From: Dipylidium caninum
Taxonomy: Eukaryota > Platyhelminthes > Cestoda > Cyclophyllidea > Dipylidiidae
Length of the DNA: 64,000 nt
Assembly (NCBI GenBank): GCA_017562135.1
Contig: QEYB01001427.1
Coordinates: forward strand, 1-64,000
Direction: 5' to 3'
Shown: piece after piece, positions 13,101 to 27,600 of the stretch
Layout: the number at the start of each line of letters is the position of its first letter
Position numbering within the stretch: the first letter of the stretch is position 1
Translations under genes and position numbers: made by a program
The notes under the pieces: model-generated
The model's input: only the letters and a program-made list of their open reading frames with translations
What the model was told of the DNA's origin: nothing
The model's database searches: none

Positions 13101-13469
13101 CAAACAACATGGCGAAATTAAAGCAATAAGAATTGGGCTCAGAGGCCAACAAATAGCGCCATCCTAGCTATATCCAGGGGTCGCATCTATTTTCTTACAA
13201 TGTGGGAATGTGGTTTCAAGGGTCCATAGTCTGCAAATGATACGTACTAACTGGGATTACGACAAAGATGTCAGTTACACCGCGAGCAAATAAATACACT
13301 TGACATTGGGGAAGACTATGAACACTTGACCCACACTCGAAAGTCCTCGCTTATAGTGGCAAATCAGGCATCTTCAATGGAAAGGGATCTTCACCTTGAA
13401 AGTTCCTAGGCCGAGGCGCGGGATGCGGAGGCCACTCTCTGTTTCCAAGTCAAGGATACCCTCAGAAGT
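10166..13469 (-). CDS. Aldo-keto reductase, AKR1-like, 5' end incomplete
   Basis: NADPH-dependent oxidoreductase of the (beta/alpha)8-barrel AKR superfamily, which reduces aldehydes and ketones in the cytosol. Exons on the minus strand: 13469-13395, 12376-12209, 11102-10986, 10910-10833, 10754-10531, 10426-10291 and 10252-10166. All six junctions have GT donors and AG acceptors and keep phase, giving 294 residues. Seen in order: [26 protein letters not shown] with catalytic Asp and Tyr; FITSK with catalytic Lys; YLIHWP with catalytic His; HIGLSNFN; a strand with the cofactor-facing Gln; and IFKSKTP, the usual IPKS site with Pro changed to Phe. The loop after GYFSLG is shorter than in AKR1B/C proteins, and the usual ECHPY segment reads ESNVT, so substrate choice may differ. 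The initiator exon, roughly 15-25 residues, should lie between 13470 and 15236; a short ATG frame starting near 13875 is an unproven candidate. Confidence 0.92.
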
Positions 13470-15236
13470 CTATAAAATGGAAGGACAAAGGGGAAGAAAA
13501 GCAAATAAATTCGAGGGGCGCATTTCACGAACTTATGAAGATGCCAGCTTAAAAAGGCAAGACGGTAAAGGAGTTGATAAAAGAATATGTTGCGAGTCAC
13601 AAGTCTGTTGGCAACGCAGCGGCAACATTAATGGCGCTTTTTTCGAAATTGGACGCAAGATTTCACGCCCGAGTGGGTACAACTATTTTATTAGGCTCTT
13701 CCTCAGAAAACCTGATCGCGCGACACGATTAGTCCCGGAAGAGAACGAACTGCCGCCACGATGTCAACTCGGTTGGAAAATGATTCGGTTGACATCGAGT
13801 TATCGTGAAACAGGAGCTTTCATCAAGTCTTTCAGGTGCCGTGTCGGTTCCTCTGTTTTCACAGCCTTCTCCATGGAATCCTAGTCGACAGGGTTTGCCA
13901 AACTAAGGCAAAATCCTGCCATCGCACCCGTGGCACTTCGTAGTTCCTCCGTGTTTCGCTGAATGAACAGCAACGCGGGGAGAAAGATCGCGGTGCAGGA
14001 AAAGGCCCAGACAGAGCCAAGTCATTAGGAAGAATTCCTCACCTAGCAATCAAACGTCTCCCCATCTCCATGAAAAATTAATAACCAGCCAGTTTTTGCA
14101 CCACCGACTTCTTCGCAGTGACCCACGCGGAAAGGGAGCCTACGACAAAGGCGAAGCTGCTGGGCAGGGAAAAGGGCTGCTTTGTAGTGACAGACTTGAC
14201 AAGCTGAACCGCCTCCTCCGACACTGCTCATTTAACTGCGCTAAGTAATAAGTCGCGTCCCCCCCCCCCCCCCAGTGCCGAAACAATTGGACGCACCGAA
14301 TTGGCCCAGAGATAATGAAGTGACACTAATGACAGCCCCTCAGGGGGAGAAAAGCTACCGCGAATGACTCAAGTTCACGGAAGGAGCGCGAGACTCCCGC
14401 CAACTTTAAGTTTTTAAGGCCCATTGAGGAGCGCTCGCAAAGCAAAAATGCGTCCACCTGGAAGGTGGCCAAAGAAAAGCTGATTATAAGCTCACCAAAG
14501 TCCGGTTGGGACGTCTGGGTGAAGGATTAAGCGGCGACGAGAGAGCACAAAAATTTGACAAAAGTCTGGCGTGCGCTCTCCTCTTGGCCGCGAGGAGAGC
14601 GCAAGCCACGAAACTGTGGCTGCAAGGTGGGAATCGGCTCACAGTTTACAAGTTAAACACATCGTCACGCTGGCGAACACATTTATCTCGGAATTTCTTT
14701 CTGAGGACACAATTTACAAGATGTTGTCAGTTGGATGCAATGCAAGTCCCCCCAAAACGCAAGCCTGTGACCCAAACACCGCACCACGAAGTGTGTGATG
14801 GGAGGAACAGCTTAACCAACATTCCTGATGGGGGGAGGGTGTTGGGGGGGTTGGAGTTGACAGCTATCTTTACGTGTGAATGCCAAGTGGGAGAGGCTAA
14901 AAAGTGTGACAAATGACGCCACGGTGAAAGAACGAAACGGATTCGGGAGGCTACAGCAGTCGAGGAAGCCCTGTGTGAAACCCCAGCCGCGGGGATGCAT
15001 TAAAAGGCGTTTTGCAAGCACTCACAATTAGTCGAGGAAAGCATCGGTAAAAAAAAAACAGTAAAAGGACAAGGACAGGAGGAATACTCATATTTATACC
15101 AAAATTTTAAACAGGCGCAGGTAAAGCGAAATTAAACCAAACAGGACTCAAATTATAAGCGGGGGTGGAGGGGGGGGGCCAGTGAGGGAGGAGGAGAAGG
15201 AAAAGTTAGTATGAATGATGGAGGGGTTAGTCAGGA
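13470..15236. other. AKR upstream region and kinase 3' flank
   Basis: No gene could be supported. It should contain the first exon and promoter of the reductase and the 3' untranslated region of the ACK-like kinase, both on the minus strand. A run of 15 C lies at 14259-14273. Small open frames at 14043-14231 (minus) and 14506-14916 (plus) have no motif. Confidence 0.45.
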
Positions 15237-15622
15237 TTAGCCGTAAATGAGGAAGTTCACCGCCCTCTCCACCGACCACTCGGCCTTCTCCAGGGCCGAC
15301 CAGCAGACCTCCAAATCAGTGCACAGACGGAGACGCACCAACCGGCGGAGGAGAAGGAGGCGAAGCGCGACCTTGACACGCCAATCACGGGCCTCGGGCG
15401 CCATAACGTCGGTGAAGGGTGGGGGCGAGTGGAGGTGGATGATGTCGCGTGCGGTTGGTGAGTTAATGGCACAATTGAGGGCTTCGTGGGCCTCTGCCAG
15501 ACTGCAGCCACCGGGAAGGCGATGCGCGACCATCTCTAGTTCCTTCTCGTCAAAGATTGTCATCACGGGGTTGCTGACAGTCGCAGTGGCGGTGTAGGAG
15601 GTGGGAGGAGCTTCAGTTGACT
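15237..15622 (-). CDS. TNK2: ACK-like kinase last exon, UBA-like C-terminus
   Basis: The terminal exon starts after ctaacag and ends in TAA at 15239-15237. It contains [13 protein letters not shown], resembling the first helix pair of the ACK1 ubiquitin-associated region, and finishes [20 protein letters not shown], a typical last UBA helix. In ACK1 this region binds ubiquitin and governs turnover after receptor activation. Assignment rests on motif resemblance and on position at the protein end. Confidence 0.85.
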
Positions 15623-18600
15623 CTGTTAGATTGAAAATTTGAGGGCAGATGCATTTATGCCCAGGACTTAACTCAATTCGGAGGGCACACGGGGTCCGCT
15701 GGGGACAGGACGGGACAGGACGGGACGGGAGGCGTATGAGTTAAGGCGAGGCAGAATGGATATAAAAAAAGCCCAGTCAAGCAGGATGGTGAGATTGGTG
15801 TTACGAGTATGCACAGGAGGCAGGTTGATAAAAATTTTCCGGCCTGACAAAGCAGCTAGGATGGATAGATTAAGAAGTGTGACAGAAACTATGGGCTATT
15901 CAGCTCCCAGTGGCTTTTCGCGAACGCCTCCACCAGCACCAAAACACCCGATTTGGCAGTGGTAAAGCGGAAAGAGAAGCGAGTGTCCAGGAAAAAACCT
16001 CCTTGAGAGAGAGGAGGGGGGGGGGAGGGGAGGAAATGGAAGGGAAGGGGAGCAGCTGGGTGTGACTGTCAGGCTCCGAGACCCCACACACAGACACGAT
16101 TTCGCATATCAAAGCGATCCACAACGCATGAATGCACCGAATGGCTTCACCACTGCCGAAGAGGCGCCCGACGTCTGAACGACCGTAGAACCGGTTGCAT
16201 CGCGAAGAGTGAAACTGAGATACTAATAGGGGGGGGGGGAAGAAGGAAGGGGGGAGGAGAGGTGAATGCTCCACCTCCTTCAAGTCCTTTTTACTCAATC
16301 AAGGTGAGAAGAGCTTATTTTACTAGTAACACTATTTAAACTGGTAGATTGCGGATGTGAGAATGAGAAAACTCACGTGAGACGTCGTGGGCTGCGATTG
16401 ACTGCGCAGAGGGCTGAAAGAAAGGACGTAGGAGGGCAAATGTAAATGGAAGAGAAGTTGGAAGTGCATGGCTGGATGTGCAAACGCCCAACGCGAAATA
16501 TTAAACAAATAAAAAAAAAATCAGTTAATCAAAGCAGCTATCCCATCTACCCGCACATGACTGTGATCAACTGTGTGATAGGCGCTACAAACTCGGGGAT
16601 CGGGAGATAATTCAAGCACCAACAATTCCTCCGAATCCATCCAAAAGCGCCGCGAATTAGTGAAACTACTGACTGAGGTGAAGACTGTGGATGAGTATTT
16701 GGAAGGCTTCTTGGCTAAATCTCGTGAGCGGATGGAAAGCATTGATGTCACAAGCCACAATGGAGGAGAAATGAAGGCCGGAAGGGAGGAGGCTCCCTTT
16801 GCAGTCCACATGGCTCAGTCGCATGTCACAAATACGTGACGAGGAGGTGTTAAGCTTAACAGGTCATCATTTCTGAAACCAGATTATATCACCCTAAACT
16901 CGGTTGGTAGTGGCCGTGGACGAGAGAGGAGCAGTTAACATCGGAGGTGGTTGGTTGGTCAAAATGTCAGAATAGTGTCTATGTGAGGAGTGATTAACCT
17001 CGAGGAGGACAGAGCCTGACCCTGTGCACTTGAGATCCAACAGGGTGAAACGGGAGAATTGCCGTCTGAATTCTGCGTGAATTCACGCTTATGAATGGCG
17101 GGTTAGGAGAAAAACTCGGCAAATAACAAACGGCAGAGCCAAATCCCCACTCCCAACCAGGACGTTGGAGATACTCAACCGAATGTGAGTCCTTTGACAT
17201 CGAAAATGAGGCGCCGCCGTGAAAGAAAGCAGCCGACACGCAAGGATTAACAGTATTCAGGTCAAAAGAAGCAGGATTATGCAAACAAACGATCAGAGGT
17301 CAACGGCAAATAACGAGGGCAAGTGCCAATCAGGTTAGCAGGGGAATTCCTAACACACGTCGATTAGCGGTGCGAGGTAAATCAGACTGCACAAATTCTA
17401 CCACCACCATCATCAACATCATCATCATCATCACGTAGGCATGGCAGGGGAAATTCAAGTGGGCAAACTAAAGAGCAAGCGAATCATAGCCTCTCAATTA
17501 GGGCAGATGAGAAAAGTGAGAAAGGTTGACGGGAGAGGGGGACGGACATGGCTACGACTCCCTGGTTGTCATACCCTCAAATTAACAACTTCGCTTGTTT
17601 GAGCCCACCTGCAAGGCAGAATGAAGAGGGTCATTGTTTTCATCTGAATAGGAAGGCGTCACACACTCGACCCCACGACGGTAAGTCCATTAGAAGCACA
17701 CTTTTAGTTCTCTTTCAGTTATTTCGACACAAAAAGTCTACTTAGGGATATGTGGAAGCTAATTGGACCAAAAAGATTTGCTACCGGACCGCTGGAAGTC
17801 TTGGAAAACGATGTCAACTGCTTCTAGCATTACACCTATATCACTTTGCATTGGTGGATGGCGGAGATTGTCTCAAAAAAACGAATTCGAAGAATAGCTA
17901 CTTGAAGCTGATCTGAAGGATCTGCTGAATTGGGAAAGCATGGGAAAGCGACACAAAGTCAAGACGAAAGACAAGTTCATCCGGCTGATCGCTTCAGAAT
18001 AATTTGGTTTTCAGGTAATATTACGAAAATCAGGTGGCTGTGAGTGACATATCAAGGCCTTCAGCGGTCAGCTTCAATGCATTCAATTCGCATTGAGGTT
18101 AGAAAGAGCTCTGAGGACGAGATTGGGAGCTGGCCTGGATTTACAGCGGTTAGGTCACCGAGATAGACTTCTTCAATACGATGGCATTTAACCTTCCAGC
18201 TTGTTGAGAACATTAGAAGATGGCACGATGACATATCCATGGCATCAATCGCTCTGAGTCGCACCTCGCAGCTTGTGTGCCTTGCAGCAAAGCCGTTCAG
18301 TGATTAAAACCAGAGGACCACATTTTTGAAACGAAAGATCTGCTCAGTTTTGGATAAAAAAACTCTGTGCCTCACTCGAGTACTGCTGCGAAAACTGTCT
18401 CAAGGACATAAATTGCGCAAAAATCGTGTTGTTGTTCAAAGAAACAACTTCGAGTGTTTAAAATCCTAGCCCAACAGGCTCAAGCACAGTCCTCTACTTT
18501 CCACCTTGAGCCACATCGCAATAGACCAGGAAAGTGAACAAATTCACACTCTCTCCACTCTACTCGAGTAATTCAGTTGCGTTGATTAGTCCACCGAATG

Positions 18601-21600
18601 GATAACAACAGGGAGGCGGGAGATTGTAATTAGGAGAGAAAAAAACACAAATAATATGGGCGAGAGGTGGTAACGACGGCAAAAGGGGACCTCGAACGAG
18701 GAGGGGTTGAAAAACAACCCAGGACGGAGTTTCAACGTGGAGCCACTCACATGCGAGTGTGGGTGAGCATACACGAGAACATTGTCGGCTGAAAACTTAG
18801 GCTTGAGTGCAAGAAGTCTCAAGCATTTCACTATTTTTAGTCACTTGCCCATTCTACTAGGCCTCGCAGTTGTCCTCAAGGAGAGAGAGAGAGAGAGGAG
18901 ACGGCATAAGCAACTACAACGAATATTCCCCATTCTCCAAGTGCAAAGTACACAGGATAGTGTACTTTTCCCGAGAGGATGAAAACGAAAAATAAAAAGG
19001 GAAATTACACAGAAGCCAATTTGTTAAATTCGCGTACAAATGGTTAAATTATCTACAAACTTATCCTAAATGCCGTTTTCGCCGCTTCTGCCAGCTTTTA
19101 ACGTTCGGCAGAAAGGATGCGACTCAAAGTGTATGGCGTTAGAAAGTGTGACAGCCGATCGGCCAAACATCCACCACCACAGGACGTTTTTAACCAGCGG
19201 AATGTAAAGAGAAGAGGAAGAAAAACTGCGTCCTTTGGAATAAGGTAAAAAAAACGGGCTTACGGTTTCGGGGAAAAGTGATGTCTCTGGGGACAGGAAT
19301 GGATTCAAATTCGTCGAAGCGGCAGCTAAAATGGAAGAAGCAATTTTCTCACAGTCTCGGTGTGGGTGGACGGGTGGGTAGAACCTATTTTAACATCTTC
19401 ACTCTCGTTTTGCAGACAATTGCTGACAGGTTTTGGTCATTTTTGTCCCCCTTTTACCACACAGGATGTAACAAAGACATTGAGACAAGCGCGAAAAGAA
19501 ATGATGAATGGACCCAGCAAAAAAAATGATGCATGGAAATCAACACTGAAGACCTCTCCGAGCCAACCAACTCACCTCCAACGAGAACCTCTTTTTCACA
19601 CTGTTGGTGGATGGGTGGTGTGCCAAGATCGGCATCGAAGAGACGGCATTTGCGGTCCACGTCTTCGGACAGATGGGGGGATGCGGTGTTGACGGAGGAT
19701 GCTGTGGACTGACGCATCCACGCGTTCCACGCCGCCTGGAAGTAAGGGTTGGGCGCGGGCGGGCCTTGTGATTGGTAAATAGGGGCTGATGGTACCTGGC
19801 GGGAAGAGTGGGAAGACACACAACTTATCAAGGTAGTGAGGCAATGATTCTATTCTCATCTATTCGGTTGACTGAGGTCAAGAGTCTACCGGGGGCCAGA
19901 CGAAGAAGGAATAAAATGAAGTGAGTAAATCCGACGAATGACTTAGCGGTAAGTTGATACCTCGGTGGGAGGTTTGGATGGGAATGACGAGCGAAATGTG
20001 ATGTATAAAATAGGATAATTAGTAAGTCCAAACCATATGCTGGATAAAACACGCAACGATCGACGAAAGAACTACTGATAACAACAGTCCATGCATAGTC
20101 TATGGACATCATCAACTAAAAGAATTGGGCAAGTGGTTTCCAAAGCGAGTAGTCAATTTAGTTGAGTCCAGCCCGCAAATCTACAAAAAACCGGTTGCAA
20201 GCTTGGACGAATGAAAGGAACGCAATCCCACTCCAGGGCGAGTCACTTTACGATGTGTTTTCGAGACAGCATGCCTCGTTGGCGGCGAGATTTTGCGGAT
20301 TGTCCACATAAATTGGAGGAAAGTGGGCGTGAGTCACTTAACCATTACGAAACAAGGACTGGCCATTAATTTTGGCCCATGCGTGAAAGAAACGGCTCTA
20401 CGAGAAGTCGTCAAGAGAAAGTGATGGGGACAGAAGTGAAGTTTCACCCAAAACCTGACCGCTATCTATATAATCAGTGCCACAAATGTGTGACGATTGA
20501 CAACAGAGATAAGTGAACCATAACTTCGGAAGGCCGGAATGAGTGTTAAAAAAGCAGGAAAAAGATAGTTTAAGAGAAGAAAATTACAGTTGCCCAGTTA
20601 CTTAACTCCAGAGGTTAAAGTGAATCTAGAAAGTACTGTCAGTCGGTGTCCTAGACGAGCTAAAAAGGGTATCGCAGTCCTGAGTCAACAAAAAGGGAAA
20701 GAAAAAGTACAGGGGGTTGAGGGACAAAGTCGTGTAGTTGGTAAATGTGTCGCTTCCAAGTCCGGTCTGCTAGATGAAGCTTAACAGCACTAGGGACTGT
20801 CCATGGCCGACTGGAGAGCTCGTACAAATATTTCAGTCCTACGCTTTACAAGTGTTCAAATAACTATTTTGTGGGATAAACATGGTGGAATTTAGTAACG
20901 AACGTCACAATTTCTGGATCGCGGATATTTGGAAATTTTGTACTTAGAGAAAAAAAGAGATTCTAACAGGCGATGGAGATAGGGAAACAAACAAGGAGCA
21001 ATAAAATAGAGACAGAAAAGGGCCAAGGGAGGAAGCTACTTGAAAGCCAACTGACCGGAAACCTGGTCGTGTCCTCCAAATTCTGGTGGAAATCAATTAG
21101 CGGTTCGGAGGATATCGTCGAAGCAGGAGAAGCGCGGGTGGACCAAGCGCCACCGCCACCATTGGCAAAGGTTGACAAGGGTGCCGGTGGTGGTGCAGGA
21201 ATCGGGACGGAGGACGCCGTAGGACCATTCAAGCCCATCGAGCAGTACTCATTCCAAACGGATGCCTCGAGATCTGTTGATAACATGGCAGAGGCAAATG
21301 AAAATCTAGGTGGATGGGTTATCAGCACTGGTAAGAAGAGAAAGCAGACATCGTCGATTACATTCGAACGCGTAACTGTGTTTAGATTAATAAGACTTAG
21401 ATTAGCTAATCTCTGATGGCAGTGGTTCATCCTGCTGTGGAATGTCACATTGACGTTTGGGATTGCAGTAAACAACTTCCGAATGCATGGAGTCAGGTGG
21501 TACGGAGTGAGTATTATAAAACGGATAACTTGTGTCCGGGAAATACTCCTTGGTCTGAGTGCACAGAAAGCTAATTAAGTCGCTTGTTGAGAGATATTCT

Positions 21601-24600
21601 GATGAGATATGCCAAAAACTGATTGGCAGTAATGTGACAGCGGTGTGGTGTTGGACGGTATGAGGTGTAGAAAAAGAATACTGGAGAAAGCTGATCACAT
21701 TTATATGCAACCCCGTTAATTATAAATTATTTCTTGACAGGAACAAGCAGAGTAAAACGTACGATAACATGACGGTTTGCGCACAAATTATAGATTAAGA
21801 AAAGAAGTTCAACTAAAGTACAAAGACAACATTACAGCTTGAAGGTAAGAATGTTCTTCGTTATGCAAATCCAGGCCGAAAAAAGATAGCCTTTTAAGAA
21901 CTTAAATAAAAAGTGAAAAGAATTAAGCCTCAATGAGGTCAGAGGACGGAAGGTGATCCTCCTGAAATACTAAAGACACACTGTTTATTTGTAATTGAAA
22001 AATGTGCGACTAGACACTTCACTGTTCATAGCCCTTTTTACTCGTGCATACTTTTTAGGTCATGCGGTCTAAGGAGAAAGTCAGATTACATCATGGCCAA
22101 ACAATTGGGGCGAATGTTTAGCCGCCAATAAATGTAAAAATTCAGCAAGCGACTCCACCAATACGCCACCGTCTACGAGAGGAATTTAATAACAAATGAG
22201 GAGTCGTATTCCATACAGCTCAGTCAAGAGAGGCATAGTAGACGTAGGAGAGGCGCTTTTGAGGAGAACACAAACTCCCTTTAATTTCAGCGCCAGTCGG
22301 GACGGTTTACGCAGATGCGCAAAACACGCCTTCGGCGTCAAGCGAAAATTTCTGCGTGACGCAGGTAGGTAGTCGGCGTGCGGAGAGGAGAGTCTCATCA
22401 GAGATTGGCCGAAAGCAGCGCTAAGCGTGTGTGCAGACTCACAGGAGTCACGAAAGGGGGTCAATCAATAAATAATCGATTGGTAAACGTCACGGCGGAA
22501 GCAGTGAGTCACCATAACACCGAGGGGCGGATTCGCGCGCCCCAAGACTATTGTACACGGCAATCAAACACAACACACAATTGAGGTAGTTGTGACGGTT
22601 TTCGGAGGACAAACGGTGATTTCGTGAAGAAGAGAAGGGGCAGATGAATAACATTGGAGATGGAAAATAGTCCACTGGCGAGGACGGCGAGCACATGCCA
22701 CGGGCAGGGCGAAACAAGTCCACTAAGGTAAGACTGGTTAACTACAGTAAGGAAGTGGACATAGTCCAGCACGGCACCGCTTTCAGCAGACCAGCACGCG
22801 AGTAATGGCTCCTGCGAACATTTGATCAGCACAACGTCCTCGTGAAAGTACACACAGGACTAAATTTTTCAACGTCAGCGTTGAAATACCGCCAGCATTC
22901 GCACCACCAACGAAGTCAGTATACACCGGGTGTTTTTCAGAAATGAAACCCTTTCTGCGGCATCGATTAGAGGATGGGATGAATTTTTTTTTGGGTCTTC
23001 CAAGAAATCGTCTTTCCATACTGAGTTTCACGTGGAGAACGATTTGTGACTATTTCGTAGAAAACAAATGTGTTTAAACGAAATGAACAATCTTTTCCTT
23101 CTCTTCAAAAATACATCAGTACCGAAAGGGGACTGAGATTTCCGGAACCAGGCGATCACGGAATAACCACGAAAACTCGTCGTTACCGTTTAAATCCACC
23201 TTATTTCCAATTAAAAAAAAAGTTTTATGAAAAGAGAAGGATAAAATTAATTGTGTTAACCAGAGATGGAGAAGGCAGACTTCCAACTGAGAGGAGGAAA
23301 AAAAGAGACCGGGTGCGGCGAGTCACTTGAGATGTCATGAGAGTGTTTGTTGTCCTCTTTCCAACAAAAAAAAAACACTTCCAGAAATAAATCTTAGGAC
23401 TAGTAAAGGCGTGAAGGTACATTAATGAAGCCCAGATGAGATTAGGAAATAAAAGTGCCAAAATAAGGCCATATTTGTAAGAGGGAGGAGGTATGAATTC
23501 GGCCAAATAAACAGCCGCGAATCTCAATTCCTATAAATCTGTTTCGCCAATAATCGCCGTAAAATGTGTCCGGGCGATAAAAGCAAAATGTGGCGAAAAA
23601 AGAGGAAAGAAAAGTCACTGGTCAAAGTGCCAGCAACAGCCATTCACCAGGAGACTTTTCAATTGCCGAAGGTGGTGATAAAATTTGCACAAAAAGAGGA
23701 AAGGCATCCGACGCATTAAAAATTGTTGGAAAGCCATGGTTCAACGCACCTTTGGCCAGTTTTGAGCTCAATGAAGTCTTCGGGGGAGGCGGAATGCGCT
23801 GTTTGCCGACAGTCCCCTGTGGGGCGGCGTCAAGGAGCTTCCGTTCGTCCTCGCCCTCCCCGCCCGCCTCGTCGTACGCGTCCACGGGGGGCACGTCATC
23901 GTCCACCTCCTCGCCCAGGCTGGCGGCGGTCATGACGGACGTCTCGCAGCCGCTGTTGGGCTCATCACTCAACGGCCGCCAGGAGGGCGAGTCGAAGAGG
24001 GAGGAGAGGGGCTGGCGGACATAACTGCGGCTCACCGTGTCCGCGTGATGCGGTATGACACCGGAGAGGAAGGCTCTGCCAGAATACAAACAAAAAAAGC
24101 AAGAAAAAAAATCATCATCGTACAAGGCACAACCTCAGATATGCCAAGTGGTTTTCCGCTCATCGTGAGACGACGGGAGGAGTCCAGCGGACGAGGGAGT
24201 GGGGTGGACAGTCAAAGTAACCTGGATGGCTTTGTTTTATTAAAAAAGACCTCTTTGGTCTTCACACCAGGCAGAAAACGACCCAAGCGAAGACACGATG
24301 CAACGGAAATGGGGGTGCATGCTCCACAAATGTGATTCAATGTGGTAGCCGCGCCTCCAAAAGACCCGGCGCGTGTGTGTGTGTGTGTTGGGGGCTAGTG
24401 TGGGTCTCCCCATTCCTCCTAACGTGTGTTACCGTACTCTAGGGGCGTTGCTGCGTGCCGTAGGAGCAGTCTGCCTGGGCGCTCAGCTTCCCACGAGCAC
24501 GCTGGGCCGACCGTGTGGCTTGGCCTCTGCGGAGGTGGGGAGGTCCGGGCCTTGCATCCATTAGTCTGCGGGTGTGTGGACGAGGATGAGGAGGGCGTCA

Positions 24601-27600
24601 GTTCAGTGGCTGCTCACCTCTCCAGCGGGGCTACCCTCGGGCCCGAGCGTATGCAGGGCTCGTGCACACTCGAGTGCCCTATTGTCATGGTTGCGTGTGT
24701 GTGATTGAATGTGTACTGCAACCGGGTAGCTTTGCCGCCATTCCGTGGTATCGGGCTCGTTCGGCCTATTTGCGAAGGTAGTCCCACTCCTCGCTGTCCG
24801 TCTACGTGGGCAGAGAGCGCGGGGTGGTGTGGCGGCGGTGAGGTGAGGCAGTCGCTTTCTGGCGTCTAAGGACTCGGCGGAGTTGGGTGCGCATTTGCTG
24901 GCAGCAGTGAATGAATCCCACCCCACCCCACCCCCCGCCCCAACCCCCACCCCCCGAGGCACCACACCTGCCTTCCCAAACGAGTTTGAGCGACTTTGAA
25001 ACGGAAGATACCGCGGGGACATCCAAGAAATGACTTGTTCCCTTGAATCTTCAGCTGCCTGCGGCTAAACTCCTCTCCAATTCATTGGGGCATTCCATGG
25101 AACCGTCTCGTTGGAGGAATGACAGATGCAGCATGCAGTCCATTCCGGAAGGAGTATGCCTAAACCTACGCGCATTCCGTGTCATTTCAGACCTCAGGAG
25201 GATGTCGAGGCCTTTTGGTCACTGAGGTTAAACATTCTGTTGGTAAGAGGCGATGTAACATCTCGGCTAAGGAGCAGACAGTAGTGAGGATGACTTCTGA
25301 GCCTACGGAGGCGGACAACCTGATTCATTGCGACATGGTTACAACAGACGGAAACCTTCCTACGAAAACGAGTCGCTACATCGGTGGTGGGAGGGATGTT
25401 GAGGCCCACGATAGGTTGATGCAGATTCATTACAAACGACGCAGGCCACCACGAAAGTAGAAAGCCAGAGTTTCGGGTCCACTTGAGGAAGGCGCACAAA
25501 ACATCCGTCAACAAGAGCAGAGCACTGAAATGACGTTATGATGTAGAAAGGAAGGTTGAGGCAGGCAAACCTCACAAAACGCCGCGGGTGAGGACATGAC
25601 TTGCCTCTTGACTGCCCGGCGGGACGAAGTTATAAAGTGGGGGTCTTGAAATTTCTCGTCCCATTTTTGTCAGTGGAGTTGACAGCAAAAATCACAGTCC
25701 AGACGAAAGAACAACTCGCCTTTGCGGTGAGGAATGAAAACAGCTGTAACAGTGATGTCCCCAGACTGGACAAATGATGTCCCAGAAGTCAAAATTTAGT
25801 AGTGTCCAGTCCGCCGACTTGCACCCAATTCTTTTGGCATAAACACATAATTCTACTCTTCCGAATAGCGCCTTGACCCAACCCGCTCTCGGTTAGTCTG
25901 CATGTTTGGCTAAATCGACGCTAGTCGGGCCTGATGTTTACTTGGTCTCCGTTCCTGTGACTTCCTTCCCTCTCCCTCCTCCACAAACTTCACGTTAAAT
26001 CAGTGGCGTTTTCACAAAACTGGGCCAAATTCAGCCAAACTGGTACAGTACTCCGTCACCACAACGCCCTCACCTCGGTGGACGGTGCTGGAGCAGAGCA
26101 ATGTAATCGTCGACACGTTGCCACCACTCCCGCCTGAGGGGCGGAGCCAGACTGAGGTGGAGGTCTTCCTCAAAGCACCGCGTAGGCGACATAAGATAGG
26201 GAGGGGAAAGGGGGGAAGGGGAGAGGATCTGCTGACGTTCTCCCGACTGCAAACACACACAGACACTCCCTTTGTGCGTGTGTTTGTGTCTACACGCGCG
26301 ATTGTCTGGTTTGGGGTGGGTGCTAGTGTAAACGTAAAAGTGTACGACCACCACGCCAGCCATCCGGTGTGTACGGCGTGCATTTGCGTTGTCGTCCCTC
26401 CTCCTTCACCGAGTCCTCGTCCGAGAGTACACCTCAACACTCCCAACCGCCTCCACCTCTGATTCGATGGCGGTACGAGTCTGCTTCTGTGTAGCGAAAC
26501 CCTGTTGACTCCACACGAATGAAGGCATAAGCCATGGGGGTCCCGCGTTCTCCCACCACATGAAGGCAAGGTAGTCGTGCCGTTCTCGCACTCCGTTCCA
26601 CCGCACAGACGAACAGCCATTGCGTCCGTCTAATGGGTCTGGTTCCACACATCCTGTGCCCCACACCCGCGTTGCCATGACCGCCGACTCCTGGTCCACC
26701 TCGTCACTGAACATCTGCAGTGAGCCCTGCTTACCGCGCAGGTGCCACATGCAACTGCATTCCCCGTGGTGAATGGTCACTCCGAAGGTGGAATGGGCGG
26801 TTGTCATGTCCACTTGTGGAGCAGAAACACCAGCCGACACCAGATTGCATGGCTTCTTGAGTCAAACCCACTTGTGTGTGTCACACGACTTGGCGTAATT
26901 CATCGGTGGTGTCCAAATGACACTCGGGGACTGGGGGAAGTCACCCGCCTGTGGCGCTCATGACGAACGTAGTGGGAATGTGCGGAGAGCGGACGAATAT
27001 ACAAAACTGCTAATGTCTTTCTCCTTACAAACATGGCCTATCTATCTCTCTTTTGGATTATTCAAGAAAAATAAATCTTTAAAATAAAGCAAGTGTAACA
27101 GACATCGCTATTTACTAGCCGTAAAATTGAAGATCCCCTAGAACTCGCCTCGCTAAAATACTTCCGCCTCTTCAAATATTGTTGCATATCGTTAAGGTTT
27201 CTTTCACAGAGTGCCTTCCACTTGCCATTCATTTGTTTGCTTACCTTTTTAATTCCATCTTTTATTTGACTCTATCATTAGCGCCGAAGACAAGTCGACG
27301 CGAATATGACACTGACAGGTTAAATTCGAAAGCCAACTTTTGTGCCAACTCAACTTTATGACTCCCTTGATGTAAGAGAAAATTCCCTCAACCACTGCGA
27401 TGGGATGGGCTTTGGGGCAGTTTAGGAATGATGGACAGAATAGAGAATGAAATTTCATACTCACGGATCAACACGATCGACATGACCCCAGGCTCTGCCT
27501 TCGAAGCCGTGGTGACCGACGTGGACGAAGGAATTCTGAATCGGTCGACTAATGTCTTGGGCTACAAACAGAGAGTGAAGACGGAAGGAAAGATGAGAAG

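Larger units (their letters stand above)
15623..19575 (-). other. TNK2: Last intron of ACK-like kinase gene
   Basis: A 3.95-kb intron between exons 11 and 12. It holds G runs at 16015-16030 and 16229-16239, a CAT/CAC trinucleotide tract at 17401-17434 and a GA dinucleotide tract at 18880-18898. A 96-codon minus frame at 16521-16811 has no motif and no phase-compatible splice sites that I could find, so I leave it as intron. Confidence 0.6.

Noticed and set aside
16521..16811. Possible extra kinase tail exon
   Set aside because: Exon 11 already joins the last exon in matching phase, and this frame has no conserved motif or suitable splice pair.
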